Part shown: piece after piece, positions 6,934 to 15,298 of the stretch
How the letters are laid out: every line of letters starts with the position of its first letter
Numbering within the stretch: position 1 is the stretch's first letter
Origin: JBDHXE01 sp035445085
Lineage (GTDB): Bacteria > Bacteroidota > Ignavibacteria > Kapaibacteriales > UBA2268
Direction: 5' to 3'
DNA length: 25,124 nt
NCBI GenBank assembly: GCA_035445085.1
Contig: DAOMQA010000026.1
Span: 1 to 25,124 of the forward strand
The notes under the pieces: model-generated
Databases searched by the model: none
Seen by the model: the letters and a program-made list of their open reading frames with translations, nothing else
Told to the model about the DNA's origin: nothing
Made by a program: the position numbers and the translations under genes

Positions 6934-9447
6934 ATGTATAAAGTTGCTTTGGTAGCATTAGCTGTACCAGTTAATCAGCTATATTCTTACAAAATATCTA
7001 ACGAAGAAAATCTAATTGGGTTTAGAGTTCTTGTTCAGTTCGGTACAAGAACAATGACGGGCGTAATAGTTGGTTATACGGATAATATTGAGCATCGTGA
7101 TTTGAAGGAAATTATAGAAGTACTTGATGAAACTACTTTTTATACCCCAAAGATGCTACAATTTACTAAGTTTGTTGCAGAATATTATTTATCTTCTTGG
7201 GGGGAAACATTAAAATTAGCAAGCCCTCCCGGTGCCTCACCTGAATCGGATACATATATAAATGTTAAAGACGATTGTTCCAGTGATAATATAAGAGAAT
7301 TAAAAAAAGTAGCTCCCCGAAGTTATGAACTTTATACTTTATTAAAAGAATACAAAACTAAGCGAATAAGTATTAAAAGTGTAAAAAAAGACTTCAAACA
7401 GCAATCAATTTATTTTCTACTTGAAAACTTAGAAAGAAGAGGCTTGATTGATTTAGAAGAAAATATTACTAACTACGGTAAAGTAAAGAAAGTAAAATCC
7501 TTAATAATTGACCCATTACTCATTACTAAGAAAAACTTTCTTAGTAATACATTAAATAAATTAGAAGTTAAGCACCAAGCACAAGCAAGATTATTAAGTT
7601 ATATTTTTATTCATCAACAAGCTAATGAAATTGTTCATCAAGATGCTGCTTTGTACGATACAAAATGCGAGCGAAAGGATTTACAGTCCCTAAAAAATAA
7701 AAAGATTATTTTGACTAATTATATAGAAGACTTAGTAGGTAGTGAAAACGAAGCCCCAACGCTTAGTAGCGTGAACGAATTAGAATTACCCTTAAGTAAT
7801 GAACAAATACAAATACTATCTCAATTCAAAGAAAATATAACTAATAATATAAATACTAACTTTTTGTTAAGAGGGATTACGGGGAGCGGAAAAACATTAA
7901 TTTATATGCATTTAATCGATATGGTTTTAAAGCAAGGAAAAAGCACATTACTTTTAGTTCCAGAAATAGCACTTACCCCACAATTATCCGATAGATTTAA
8001 AATATCATTTCACAATGAAGTTGCATTGGTACATTCAAAGATGAGCGATGCAGAACGTATGTTAGTTTGGAAGCAAATTAGTCTTGGTAAAAAGAAAATA
8101 GTAATTGGAGTTCGATCTGCTATTTTTGCACCTATACAAGACTTAGGTTTAATCATCGTTGATGAAGAACATGATACTTCTTACAAACAGGAAAGCCCCA
8201 ACCCAAGATATAACGCCCGTGATATATCACTAATCAGAGCTAAAATTGAAAACTGTCCTATTGTCTTAGGTACAGCAACACCGTCGATAGAAACGTATTA
8301 TAATTCAATAAATGGCAAGCTAAAATTATTAGAATTGAATAGTCGTGTCGATAATGCAGAGCTGCCAAAGATAGTAACAATTGATATGGGTGAAGCACGC
8401 AAGCAAAATACAGTCAGCGGTACATTATCTCATTATTTATTAGAATTAATTGAAGACCGGATACATAGAAAAGAAGGAATAATTATTTTCCAAAATCGAC
8501 GAGGGTATGCTCCTGTTCTTCGATGCACCAACTGCGCTTATATCTATGAATGCCCGAATTGTTCTATTAAATTAACTTATCATAAATCAAGAAATATACT
8601 AAGGTGCCATTTTTGCGCTCATATTGAAAAATATCCAGATAGATGCAAAGAGTGCGGTGAAACAGTATTTGAAAACGTAGGATATGGTACACAAAGAATT
8701 GAAGATGAGTTAAAATCATATTTATTAGATAAAGGCATTAAGGCTTATATAGATAGATTAGATTATGATGCTGTAAGCAAAAAAGATAGCCAAAGAAAAA
8801 TATTAGAAAGGTTCTATAATGGCAAAACAGATATATTAGTAGGCACTCAAATGGTAACCAAAGGACTTAACTTTGATAGGGTTAGTTTAGTCGGGGTAGT
8901 GAATGCTGATACTCAATTATATATGCCCGATTTTAGGGCAAATGAAAAAGCATTCCAAATTCTTACACAAGTAGCTGGACGCGCTGGTAGGAAGAAAAAT
9001 ATGGATAGTATTGTACTTATCCAAACTTATAGCCCCAATAATTACGCTATAAAAGCAGTAAGAGATAATTATTTTGAGGAGTTTTACAAGTATGAATTAG
9101 ACATTAGACAACATACGCATTATCCTCCGTATTCGAGAGTAACTATATTAGAATTTTATGGTGAAGAAGAAGAGAAAGTACAGAATTATGCTTCTAATTT
9201 CAGAAAATATTTACCTGATAATAGCGATACAAATATTTTAGAAATATTTGGTCCATTTATACCGACTACATTTAAGCAAGCACGAAATTTCCGTAGAATG
9301 ATTATGATAAAATCAAGTAAAACATTAGATAAATCTGGAGCAAAACTTAGAACAATGATTAAGCAAGCACTTTCGAACTTCCCACTAACAATTTCACCAA
9401 CATCAGTAATGTTAAAGGTTGATATTGATTCTTATTCGCAAATGTAA
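6934..9447 (+). CDS. priA: Primosomal protein N', replication-restart helicase PriA
   Basis: 3'-to-5' superfamily 2 DNA helicase that recognises stalled forks and D-loops and reloads the replicative helicase. The 837 residues are complete. The N-terminal 3'-DNA-binding domain covers about residues 1-100, beginning VALVALAVPVNQLYSY. The helicase core has Walker A GITGSGKT (314-321), DEEH (410-413) and GTATPS (446-451). The zinc-binding module follows, with eight cysteines at 531, 534, 540, 543, 558, 561, 571 and 574. Helicase lobe 2 contains GTQMVTKGLNF and QVAGRAGR. No zinc ligand is missing. Start is the first ATG after the -7 box, with no clear Shine-Dalgarno. The gene ends one base from the convergent ftsY and no terminator hairpin is visible there. 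Confidence 0.96.
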   Translation: MYKVALVALAVPVNQLYSYKISNEENLIGFRVLVQFGTRTMTGVIVGYTDNIEHRDLKEIIEVLDETTFYTPKMLQFTKFVAEYYLSSWGETLKLASPPGASPESDTYINVKDDCSSDNIRELKKVAPRSYELYTLLKEYKTKRISIKSVKKDFKQQSIYFLLENLERRGLIDLEENITNYGKVKKVKSLIIDPLLITKKNFLSNTLNKLEVKHQAQARLLSYIFIHQQANEIVHQDAALYDTKCERKDLQSLKNKKIILTNYIEDLVGSENEAPTLSSVNELELPLSNEQIQILSQFKENITNNINTNFLLRGITGSGKTLIYMHLIDMVLKQGKSTLLLVPEIALTPQLSDRFKISFHNEVALVHSKMSDAERMLVWKQISLGKKKIVIGVRSAIFAPIQDLGLIIVDEEHDTSYKQESPNPRYNARDISLIRAKIENCPIVLGTATPSIETYYNSINGKLKLLELNSRVDNAELPKIVTIDMGEARKQNTVSGTLSHYLLELIEDRIHRKEGIIIFQNRRGYAPVLRCTNCAYIYECPNCSIKLTYHKSRNILRCHFCAHIEKYPDRCKECGETVFENVGYGTQRIEDELKSYLLDKGIKAYIDRLDYDAVSKKDSQRKILERFYNGKTDILVGTQMVTKGLNFDRVSLVGVVNADTQLYMPDFRANEKAFQILTQVAGRAGRKKNMDSIVLIQTYSPNNYAIKAVRDNYFEEFYKYELDIRQHTHYPPYSRVTILEFYGEEEEKVQNYASNFRKYLPDNSDTNILEIFGPFIPTTFKQARNFRRMIMIKSSKTLDKSGAKLRTMIKQALSNFPLTISPTSVMLKVDIDSYSQM

Positions 9448-9448
9448 T

Positions 9449-10510
9449 CTAACTTTGCTCTTCATTTTCATCGTCTAATTTATCATCAAGTCCGAAAATA
9501 CCTTCTACAAAGTAATTAGGATCAAAGACCATTAAGTCGTCTATTTTTTCTCCCACTCCAATATACCTTACTGGTATTTTTAGCTCATCAGCAATCGGTA
9601 TTACTACTCCACCTTTTGCAGTACCGTCTAATTTTGTTAAAACTATACCCGTAACTTTCGCTACTTTAGAAAATTCCTTTGCTTGCTGTATAGCGTTTTG
9701 CCCAGTAGTAGCATCTAAAACTAAAAATACATCGTCGGGAGCATTTACTTTTTGTTTTGTTAATACGCGGTTTATTTTTTCTAACTCTTGCATTAGATTA
9801 AACTTATTATGTAATCTGCCTGCCGTATCTATAATTACGACGTCTTTATTTTGAGAAATGGCAGACTTTAAGGTATCAAAAGCAACAGCAGCAGGGTCTG
9901 AACCTTGTTTTTGTTGCACAATTTCTACTCCCGCACGCTCCGCCCAAACCTCTAATTGTTCATTAGCTGCAGCACGAAAAGTATCAGCAGCGCCAATTAT
10001 TACAGATTTACCCGCATTTTTGTAATTATACGCTAATTTACCTATTGTGGTAGTTTTTCCAACGCCATTAACTCCAATAACAAGTATTGTATGAGGCTTG
10101 TTATCTTCAGAGAAATTAAAGATTTTGTCATTATCAGCAGAAGGAGATTTTAATAATATTTCGTGAACTTCTTCTTTAAGGATTTTGTAAACATCTTCAG
10201 AATTTTCAAACCCTTCTTTCTTAACACGATAGCGTAACCTGTCCATTATCTTTTCAGAAGTATTTACCCCAATATCGGCAGTAATTAATATCTCTTCTAC
10301 TTCGTTGAGTAGTTGTTCATCAATTTTTCTGCCTACTCCAAGAACAGATTTAAAGCGGTTGAATAGGTTTGTTCTGGTTTTTTCTAAACCATCTTTGATT
10401 TTGTTAAATTTTACGGCTTCGGTGGCTTGTGTAACTACCTGAGCTACTTTTTCGGTAACTTTATCTACCTGCTCCGTAAATTTTTCTTTTAATTTAGAAA
10501 AAAATCCCAT
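9449..10510 (-). CDS. ftsY: Signal recognition particle receptor FtsY
   Basis: SRP-receptor GTPase at the inner membrane that docks ribosome-nascent chain-SRP complexes at the translocon. The 353 residues comprise a short Lys-rich amphipathic N-terminus (MGFFSKLKEKF), a four-helix N domain at about 40-120, and the GTPase G domain. G motifs are GVNGVGKT (146-153), DTFRAAA (176-182), DTAGR (228-232), TKLDGTAKGG (292-301) and the closing GVGEKIDDLMVFD. The long acidic A domain of enterobacterial FtsY is absent, as is usual outside enterics. Absence of a methionine-rich M domain rules out Ffh. The tail is acidic (DDKLDDENEEQS). Transcription converges with priA, leaving a one-base gap. A -7 box lies 30 bases upstream of the start. 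Confidence 0.96.
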   Translation of the reverse strand: MGFFSKLKEKFTEQVDKVTEKVAQVVTQATEAVKFNKIKDGLEKTRTNLFNRFKSVLGVGRKIDEQLLNEVEEILITADIGVNTSEKIMDRLRYRVKKEGFENSEDVYKILKEEVHEILLKSPSADNDKIFNFSEDNKPHTILVIGVNGVGKTTTIGKLAYNYKNAGKSVIIGAADTFRAAANEQLEVWAERAGVEIVQQKQGSDPAAVAFDTLKSAISQNKDVVIIDTAGRLHNKFNLMQELEKINRVLTKQKVNAPDDVFLVLDATTGQNAIQQAKEFSKVAKVTGIVLTKLDGTAKGGVVIPIADELKIPVRYIGVGEKIDDLMVFDPNYFVEGIFGLDDKLDDENEEQS

Positions 10511-10540
10511 AGTTTTCTATTTATGTAAATTATTAATACA

Positions 10541-10548
10541 CAAATATA
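10541..10548 (-). promoter_or_regulatory. TAnnTTTG -7 box upstream of ftsY
   Basis: The minus strand reads TATATTTG, an exact match to the Bacteroidota -7 consensus, 30 bases before the ftsY start. It suggests ftsY is transcribed separately from the barrel-protein gene 87 bases upstream. No -33 match is seen. Confidence 0.4.
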
Positions 10549-10597
10549 TTGCTTTTTTAGCAACTTAAGTATAATTTTAGTAGTAGAAAAATCTAAG

Positions 10598-11401
10598 TTA
10601 TAATTTAAATCCTAAACTTAGCATCAAATGCCATTTATTTATTTTGAAATCATTGCTATTTGTTGCCATATTTGATAGTGGTAAAACATAAGTAAGCCAC
10701 GGAGAAAATATAACGCTATTTGTTTCACCAAAAGGAATATTAAGCCCAATTGTTGGATTGAGGGCAAAGTACGACTTTTCTAATTCTTTATAGTCTCCAT
10801 CCTGCACAATTGCCTTTGCACCCTTAGTATTTGCTAATTCTACTTTAGTGATAACTCCATTACTTAGAGTTACTTCTCTAATAAGTAGCTCTTTTGTATG
10901 AGTAAGAGTTGCTGATAAGTTTGAATTGTACGACACACCAAATTTAAGATACATAAATGAAAATGGTTCATATTTTACATATGGCACAAAAGAGAAATCC
11001 GAAATTTTTAAATCTGCTGTATGCCTGAACGGAATAGTAACGTTTTCTCGGAAATTTGACACTTGGTCGTTTACTTCTACGATTTCATTCTCTTTAAAAG
11101 ACGAGTTGAGTCCGCCAGCCGAAAACAGTGCATCAAATCCTAAGTAGCCACCTTCAAAAAGTTGTCTTTCTAAATAAATACCTGCTGTGAAATTAAATTT
11201 ATTACCATTTAAAAATTCACAGTTTGCACAGTCTACATACATTGAGCCGTTTTGGAAATTTTGACCAAAACCTATTGTGGCACCTAAATACATCGGTACT
11301 TCAATACCAGCAGGATCTATGGGAGTTGCATACCTCTGTGCAAATGCTTCAATACAAAATAAATTGAAGCAAGCTAAAATAATATAAAACAATAGACGCA
11401 T
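10598..11401 (-). CDS. Predicted outer-membrane beta-barrel protein, function unknown
   Basis: The 267-residue product starts with a signal peptide (about residues 1-21, ending AFAQ). The remainder alternates polar and hydrophobic residues in strand-length blocks: GATIGFGQNF, FNFTAGIYLERQL, YLGFDALFSAGG, FSFVPYVKYEP, YLKFGVSYNSNL, NPTIGLNIPFG, VIFSPWLTYVLPL and the final KWHLMLSLGFKL. This looks like an eight- to ten-stranded outer-membrane barrel of the OmpA/OprF-barrel kind without a peptidoglycan-binding domain. A CANC motif lies near residue 40, between the first two strands. The central stretch (about 165-200) is polar and may be a loop. I cannot assign a ligand or substrate. It precedes ftsY in the same direction but that gene has its own -7 box; it is divergent from rsmB. 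Confidence 0.75.
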   Translation of the reverse strand: MRLLFYIILACFNLFCIEAFAQRYATPIDPAGIEVPMYLGATIGFGQNFQNGSMYVDCANCEFLNGNKFNFTAGIYLERQLFEGGYLGFDALFSAGGLNSSFKENEIVEVNDQVSNFRENVTIPFRHTADLKISDFSFVPYVKYEPFSFMYLKFGVSYNSNLSATLTHTKELLIREVTLSNGVITKVELANTKGAKAIVQDGDYKELEKSYFALNPTIGLNIPFGETNSVIFSPWLTYVLPLSNMATNSNDFKINKWHLMLSLGFKL

Positions 11402-11458
11402 TTATTCACTCGTGTATAATTATTTAAAATATATTAACAGACTAAAGACTATTTTATT

Positions 11459-12856
11459 ATGGAAAAAGTTACAATAAACAATGAAAAGTTAGGGGATTAT
11501 AAAGATTATAGTAATGGCAATAATGTAACTGCTAGAATGATAGCTGTGAAATTACTTAATAGGTATGATAGAAGCGACTCTTATATAGATAAATTATTAA
11601 CAAACGCTTTAAAAAATGAGCACTTAATTCAACAAGACAAAGCTCTATTAACTGAAATTGTAAACGGAGTAATTCGTTGGCGTGCAAGATTAGATTGGGT
11701 ATTAACTGGTTTTTATTATGGAGATTATCAAAAGTGCCTTAATTTAGTAAAGAATGCCATGAGGATTGCTCTATATCAAATGACTTTCCTAAATAGAATA
11801 CCTACTCACGCTGCAATTAATGAATCTGTTGAAATTGTAAAAACTATTCAGGGAGAAAAAACTGCTGGCGTTGTTAATGGAGTGTTAAGAAATATATCCA
11901 GAAATATAGAAAACATCAGATACCCTGATAAAAATGGAGATGATGAGTCATTTTATTTTTCCGTCTATTATTCATTCCCACGGTGGTTAGTAAAAAAATG
12001 GTTAGATAGACTTGGTAAACAAGAGACAATAAACCTATTAAATTATTTCAATAATAGACCTTATGTTCCTATTAGGGTAAATACTTTAAAAACTTTGTTA
12101 GAGGAAATAACTGACATATTTGATACTCATAAAGTGGCATACCGCAAAATCAAATATGACGACGATATTATATTATTAGATTCTCCAAAATATGATATAT
12201 CACAAAGTGATATATTTAAAAATGGTTTAATAACTATTCAAGACCCAAGCGCGTCTTTAGCTGCAAAGTTAGCAAACCCTCAACCAAACGATTTGGTTTT
12301 TGATTTGTGTGCTGCACCCGGTGGCAAATCTTTTATGCTAGCAGAGATGATGAATAATAAAGGTAAAATCATTGCTATGGACAAGCATAGCTCTAAATTA
12401 AGATTTATTAAAGATGGAGCTCAAAGATTAGGAATTGATATAATAGAAACAAGTGAATCCGATGCTCTTACTTTTCAATATACAGAGTTAGCTGATATTG
12501 TTTTTATTGATGCTCCTTGTTCTGGTTTAGGTACTTTATCCAAAAAAGTAGATATGAAATGGAAGCGTGAACCAGAAGATATAATTGATTTAGTCAATTT
12601 GCAAAGACAAATTATAGACAACGCAGTAAAATTAGTAAAGATTAGAGGAGCAATAATATATTCAACTTGTACAATCGAACCAGAAGAAAACTCTGAAAAT
12701 ATTAATTATCTATTAAGTAAATATCCAAATTTTGAACTTGATAACGCTGATAAATATATAAGTAAAGAATTGTGCAACGGTGCTTATTACTCTACTGTTC
12801 CTCATCTTCACGGTATTGATGGAGCATTTGCTGCAAGGCTAATTAGAAAAAGTTAA
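11459..12856 (+). CDS. rsmB: 16S rRNA (cytosine-C5) methyltransferase RsmB
   Basis: S-adenosylmethionine-dependent enzyme that methylates C967 (E. coli numbering) of 16S rRNA. The 465 residues combine an N-terminal NusB-like RNA-binding domain (about 22-150, including LLTEIVNGVIRWRARLDWVL) with a Rossmann methyltransferase domain. That domain has the SAM-binding motif FDLCAAPGGK (281-290), DAPCSGLGT (351-359) with Cys354, and YSTCTIEPEEN (401-411) with Cys404. The two cysteines are the release and nucleophile residues of the RsmB/NOP2 family. The NusB domain distinguishes RsmB from RsmF and other NOP2 relatives. The extra N-terminal 20 residues are polar and could be trimmed if Met27 is used. 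The next gene starts 57 bases downstream. Confidence 0.94.
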   Translation: MEKVTINNEKLGDYKDYSNGNNVTARMIAVKLLNRYDRSDSYIDKLLTNALKNEHLIQQDKALLTEIVNGVIRWRARLDWVLTGFYYGDYQKCLNLVKNAMRIALYQMTFLNRIPTHAAINESVEIVKTIQGEKTAGVVNGVLRNISRNIENIRYPDKNGDDESFYFSVYYSFPRWLVKKWLDRLGKQETINLLNYFNNRPYVPIRVNTLKTLLEEITDIFDTHKVAYRKIKYDDDIILLDSPKYDISQSDIFKNGLITIQDPSASLAAKLANPQPNDLVFDLCAAPGGKSFMLAEMMNNKGKIIAMDKHSSKLRFIKDGAQRLGIDIIETSESDALTFQYTELADIVFIDAPCSGLGTLSKKVDMKWKREPEDIIDLVNLQRQIIDNAVKLVKIRGAIIYSTCTIEPEENSENINYLLSKYPNFELDNADKYISKELCNGAYYSTVPHLHGIDGAFAARLIRKS

Positions 12857-12912
12857 ACTACTTTGCAATTAATTTAGTATTTTCGAGAAGTTTATTTGAC
12901 AGTTAATATAAA

Positions 12913-14214
12913 ATGTTTTACAAAATAATAATATTATTATTACTAATATATATTAGTGTGTTTTCGCAAGGAAATGTACTAAAAACACAGTCAGATAAAT
13001 TTTATTTCGACGCTGTTGTATTTGAAGGCGACTCAATTGGCAAATCCAGAGTAGATAGTTATTTCATAATTCCTTACGAAAACATAGATTTTTCTTTTGT
13101 GAACAACATATATATTGCACAATATATTTTAAGAGTAAATATATTGGATAGCAATGGCTCTGTTATACAAAGCAAAGACGTAGAAAGAAAATTATCTGAA
13201 ACTGATTATGCTGTGAGTAAAGGCATCAATGCAAGTTTTGATCATTGTACAATACAATTATATTTACACCCTGGCAAATACAAAATAGAAGCTATTATGA
13301 GGAATCAGTTTAATAATACTGAAGAATCAAGAAAAAGAGAAATAAATGTAATTGATTTCAAATCTTTTAATTTCTCGATGAGTGGAATACTGCTATTAAG
13401 TTCCTTAGAGGAAGTAAACGGCAAATATAAAATTACTCCGCATATATCAGATAATATAGGTAACTTAGAAAATGGGTTCTTTTTATTTTTTGAATCTTAT
13501 AATCAGAGTAATAAATACGATTCTTTAGACTATGTTTGGGAAGTTTATGATAGTAGTAATGAATTAATTGCTTTTAGCAATAGAATTAGGAAGGCTAATC
13601 CTATAAAAACAAGTCGAAACTTTGTTAGGGTACCGCCTATTAAAGAATTAATAACAGGTTCATATACAATTAGTTTATTAGCTTTAGAGCCTCTTGATAT
13701 TAAAGAGTATTCTAAAGAGTCGGCTTTAGCCAAAACAACACGTTCAATAAGATATATTAAAACTATTGCTGGCAATATTATGACTGACTTAAATCTTGCT
13801 ATTAAGCAACTTAGATATGTTGCTACAAGAGATGAGATAGAGTATATCCAAACGGCAGCAAACGAACAAGAAAAACAAAAAAGATTTGAAGATTTCTGGA
13901 AAAAGTTAGACCCTACCCCAAATACTGAACGAAATGAATCTTTCGATGAGTATTACTCTCGCATAAATATTGCCAATCAAAAGTTTAAAGCTTTTCAAGA
14001 AGGCTGGCTGTCAGATATGGGTATGGTTTATATTACGTTAGGACCTCCAAGTAGCCAAGAACAGCAGTCTGGCTATGGTGATAATAAAAAATATGAGAGA
14101 TGGCTCTATGGTAACGGGAGAGAATTTATTTTTATGGATAACACGGGATTTGGAGATTTTCGTCTTATTAGACCATCGGTAATAACTGAAAAATATAAAT
14201 ATAATAATAGATAG
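12913..14214 (+). CDS. Exported GWxTD-domain protein
   Basis: Secreted protein of unknown role. The 433 residues have an N-terminal signal peptide (MFYKIIILLLLIYISVFSQG). A beta-rich middle (about 25-275) resembles sandwich or Ig-like domains. A helical linker rich in charged residues follows (about 290-340), then the C-terminal GWxTD domain (about 345-433). The domain's namesake motif reads GWLSD at 364-368, with Ser in place of Thr, followed by MGMVYITLGPPSS and the aromatic block ERWLYGNGREFIFMDNTGFGDFRLI. GWxTD proteins occur widely in FCB-group bacteria and their biochemical function is not established. The gene follows rsmB by 56 bases and is followed by ispD after 21 bases, so it is probably co-transcribed with ispD. 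The start ATG is followed directly by the signal peptide. Confidence 0.88.
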   Translation: MFYKIIILLLLIYISVFSQGNVLKTQSDKFYFDAVVFEGDSIGKSRVDSYFIIPYENIDFSFVNNIYIAQYILRVNILDSNGSVIQSKDVERKLSETDYAVSKGINASFDHCTIQLYLHPGKYKIEAIMRNQFNNTEESRKREINVIDFKSFNFSMSGILLLSSLEEVNGKYKITPHISDNIGNLENGFFLFFESYNQSNKYDSLDYVWEVYDSSNELIAFSNRIRKANPIKTSRNFVRVPPIKELITGSYTISLLALEPLDIKEYSKESALAKTTRSIRYIKTIAGNIMTDLNLAIKQLRYVATRDEIEYIQTAANEQEKQKRFEDFWKKLDPTPNTERNESFDEYYSRINIANQKFKAFQEGWLSDMGMVYITLGPPSSQEQQSGYGDNKKYERWLYGNGREFIFMDNTGFGDFRLIRPSVITEKYKYNNR

Positions 14215-14235
14215 ATAAATAATTAAAGGATAAAA

Positions 14236-14925
14236 ATGAGTGCTAGTGTTATAATTCCTGCTGGTGGAGTTGGTAAACGCTTTGGAGCAGACTTACCAAA
14301 GCAATTTGTAGAGATAGCTGGGGCACCCTTAATGGTGCATACTTTAAATATTTTCAACCAGATTGAAGAAATAGAAAGTATAGTTGTGGCTGTTCATACA
14401 GAATGGTATTCTTATACTAAAGATATGGTAAAACAATATGGACAAAAGAAAGTCAAAGAAGTAATAATAGGCGGTATGGAGCGACAAGATTCTGTATCGA
14501 ATGCAATTCATACTAAGACCGTTTCAGAATCTGATATTGTAATGATTCACGATGCTGTAAGACCTTTTTGTACACCTCAATTAATAAAAAGTGTATTAGG
14601 TGCTGTGGAAGACGCAGGTGCAGTAATTCCTGCTACTAAGCCTACTGAAACAATCAAAGAGATTAACCATAAAGGCGAAGTTATAAAAACTATTGATAGA
14701 AGTAAATTAGCAATGGTACAAACACCACAAGCGTATTGGTATGATATTATCAAAACTGCTTATGAAAAGGCTATGTTAGCTAATTTTTATGGTCCTGATT
14801 CTGCTTCGCTGGTAGAATTTATTGGCTACAAAGTTACTACAATAGAGGGTGAGAGTAGTAATTTAAAAATTACCAACCCTTATGACTTAAAATTAGGCGA
14901 ATTAATTCTATCTCAAAACAAATAG
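14236..14925 (+). CDS. ispD: 2-C-methyl-D-erythritol 4-phosphate cytidylyltransferase IspD
   Basis: Transfers CMP from CTP to methylerythritol 4-phosphate, third step of the non-mevalonate isoprenoid pathway, in the cytosol. The 229 residues match the family's length. The N-terminal nucleotide-binding motif PAGGVGKRFGADLPKQF (8-24) supplies Arg15 and Lys22. IHDAVRPF, AVIPATKPTETIKE and MVQTPQAY lie in the middle, and the C-terminal LKITNPYDL carries the catalytic-site lysine. The DAVRP and TPQ blocks distinguish it from other sugar nucleotidyltransferases. A Shine-Dalgarno AAAGGA at 14225-14230 precedes the ATG by 5 bases. It is 21 bases after the GWxTD gene, suggesting one transcript. No ispF is fused or adjacent. 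Confidence 0.95.
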   Translation: MSASVIIPAGGVGKRFGADLPKQFVEIAGAPLMVHTLNIFNQIEEIESIVVAVHTEWYSYTKDMVKQYGQKKVKEVIIGGMERQDSVSNAIHTKTVSESDIVMIHDAVRPFCTPQLIKSVLGAVEDAGAVIPATKPTETIKEINHKGEVIKTIDRSKLAMVQTPQAYWYDIIKTAYEKAMLANFYGPDSASLVEFIGYKVTTIEGESSNLKITNPYDLKLGELILSQNK

Positions 14926-15204
14926 TATATAATATTGAATTGCTTCATAAATATTATCATTGGGTGCTTTTTTAAGCAAAAAGCTCCCTTTATAGTATTT
15001 ATATTTAAAAGATATAAAAGACTTGGCTATTATTCTGTAAATTAATATTGCATTTGCTTTAGCTATATCAAGTTTAAAAAGATATATAAAGCCAAAAGGG
15101 TAAAATCTGAAAATTGTATAAAAATAAGCACGCCTAAACGACTGTAACAAGCCTTTGTTGGAAATAATGCTCTCAAGTTTAGTATGTTTAAACTTTAGGA
15201 ACGA
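14908..15204 (-). other. Unidentified open frame, possible small gene or decayed remnant
   Basis: The gap between ispD and the ABC ATPase gene (14926-15298, 373 bases) holds one open minus-strand frame of 98 codons after an in-frame TAA at 15205-15207. The best available start is TTG at 15150, giving 80 residues (MLQSFRRAYFYTIFRFYPF...); there is no ATG or good Shine-Dalgarno. The translation is rich in F, Y, I and K, as any A+T-rich sequence would be, but it has a plausible hydrophobic-basic pattern. Beyond the stop the same frame reads on for about 26 more codons. The frame overlaps the ispD 3' end by 18 bases and contains the hairpin at 14962. I recognise no family. It could be the C-terminal remnant of a membrane-associated protein gene that once followed the ATPase gene, or chance. 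The rest of the gap shows nothing else. Confidence 0.3.
14962..14988 (+). terminator. Possible intrinsic terminator after ispD
   Basis: An 11-bp stem with one T-T mismatch (14962-14972 GGGTGCTTTTT pairing with 14978-14988 AAAAAGCTCCC) encloses a 5-base loop, 36 bases after the ispD stop, followed by TTTATAG. The T tract is short, so efficiency is uncertain. It lies inside the uncertain minus-strand frame of this gap. Confidence 0.4.
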
Positions 15205-15298
15205 TTAGATAATTTTGAAATTAACTCGCACAGCCGTTAAGTAATTGCACACAATCAAGAAACAATTTAATTCTTTAAGTATATTGATAGATAGAATA

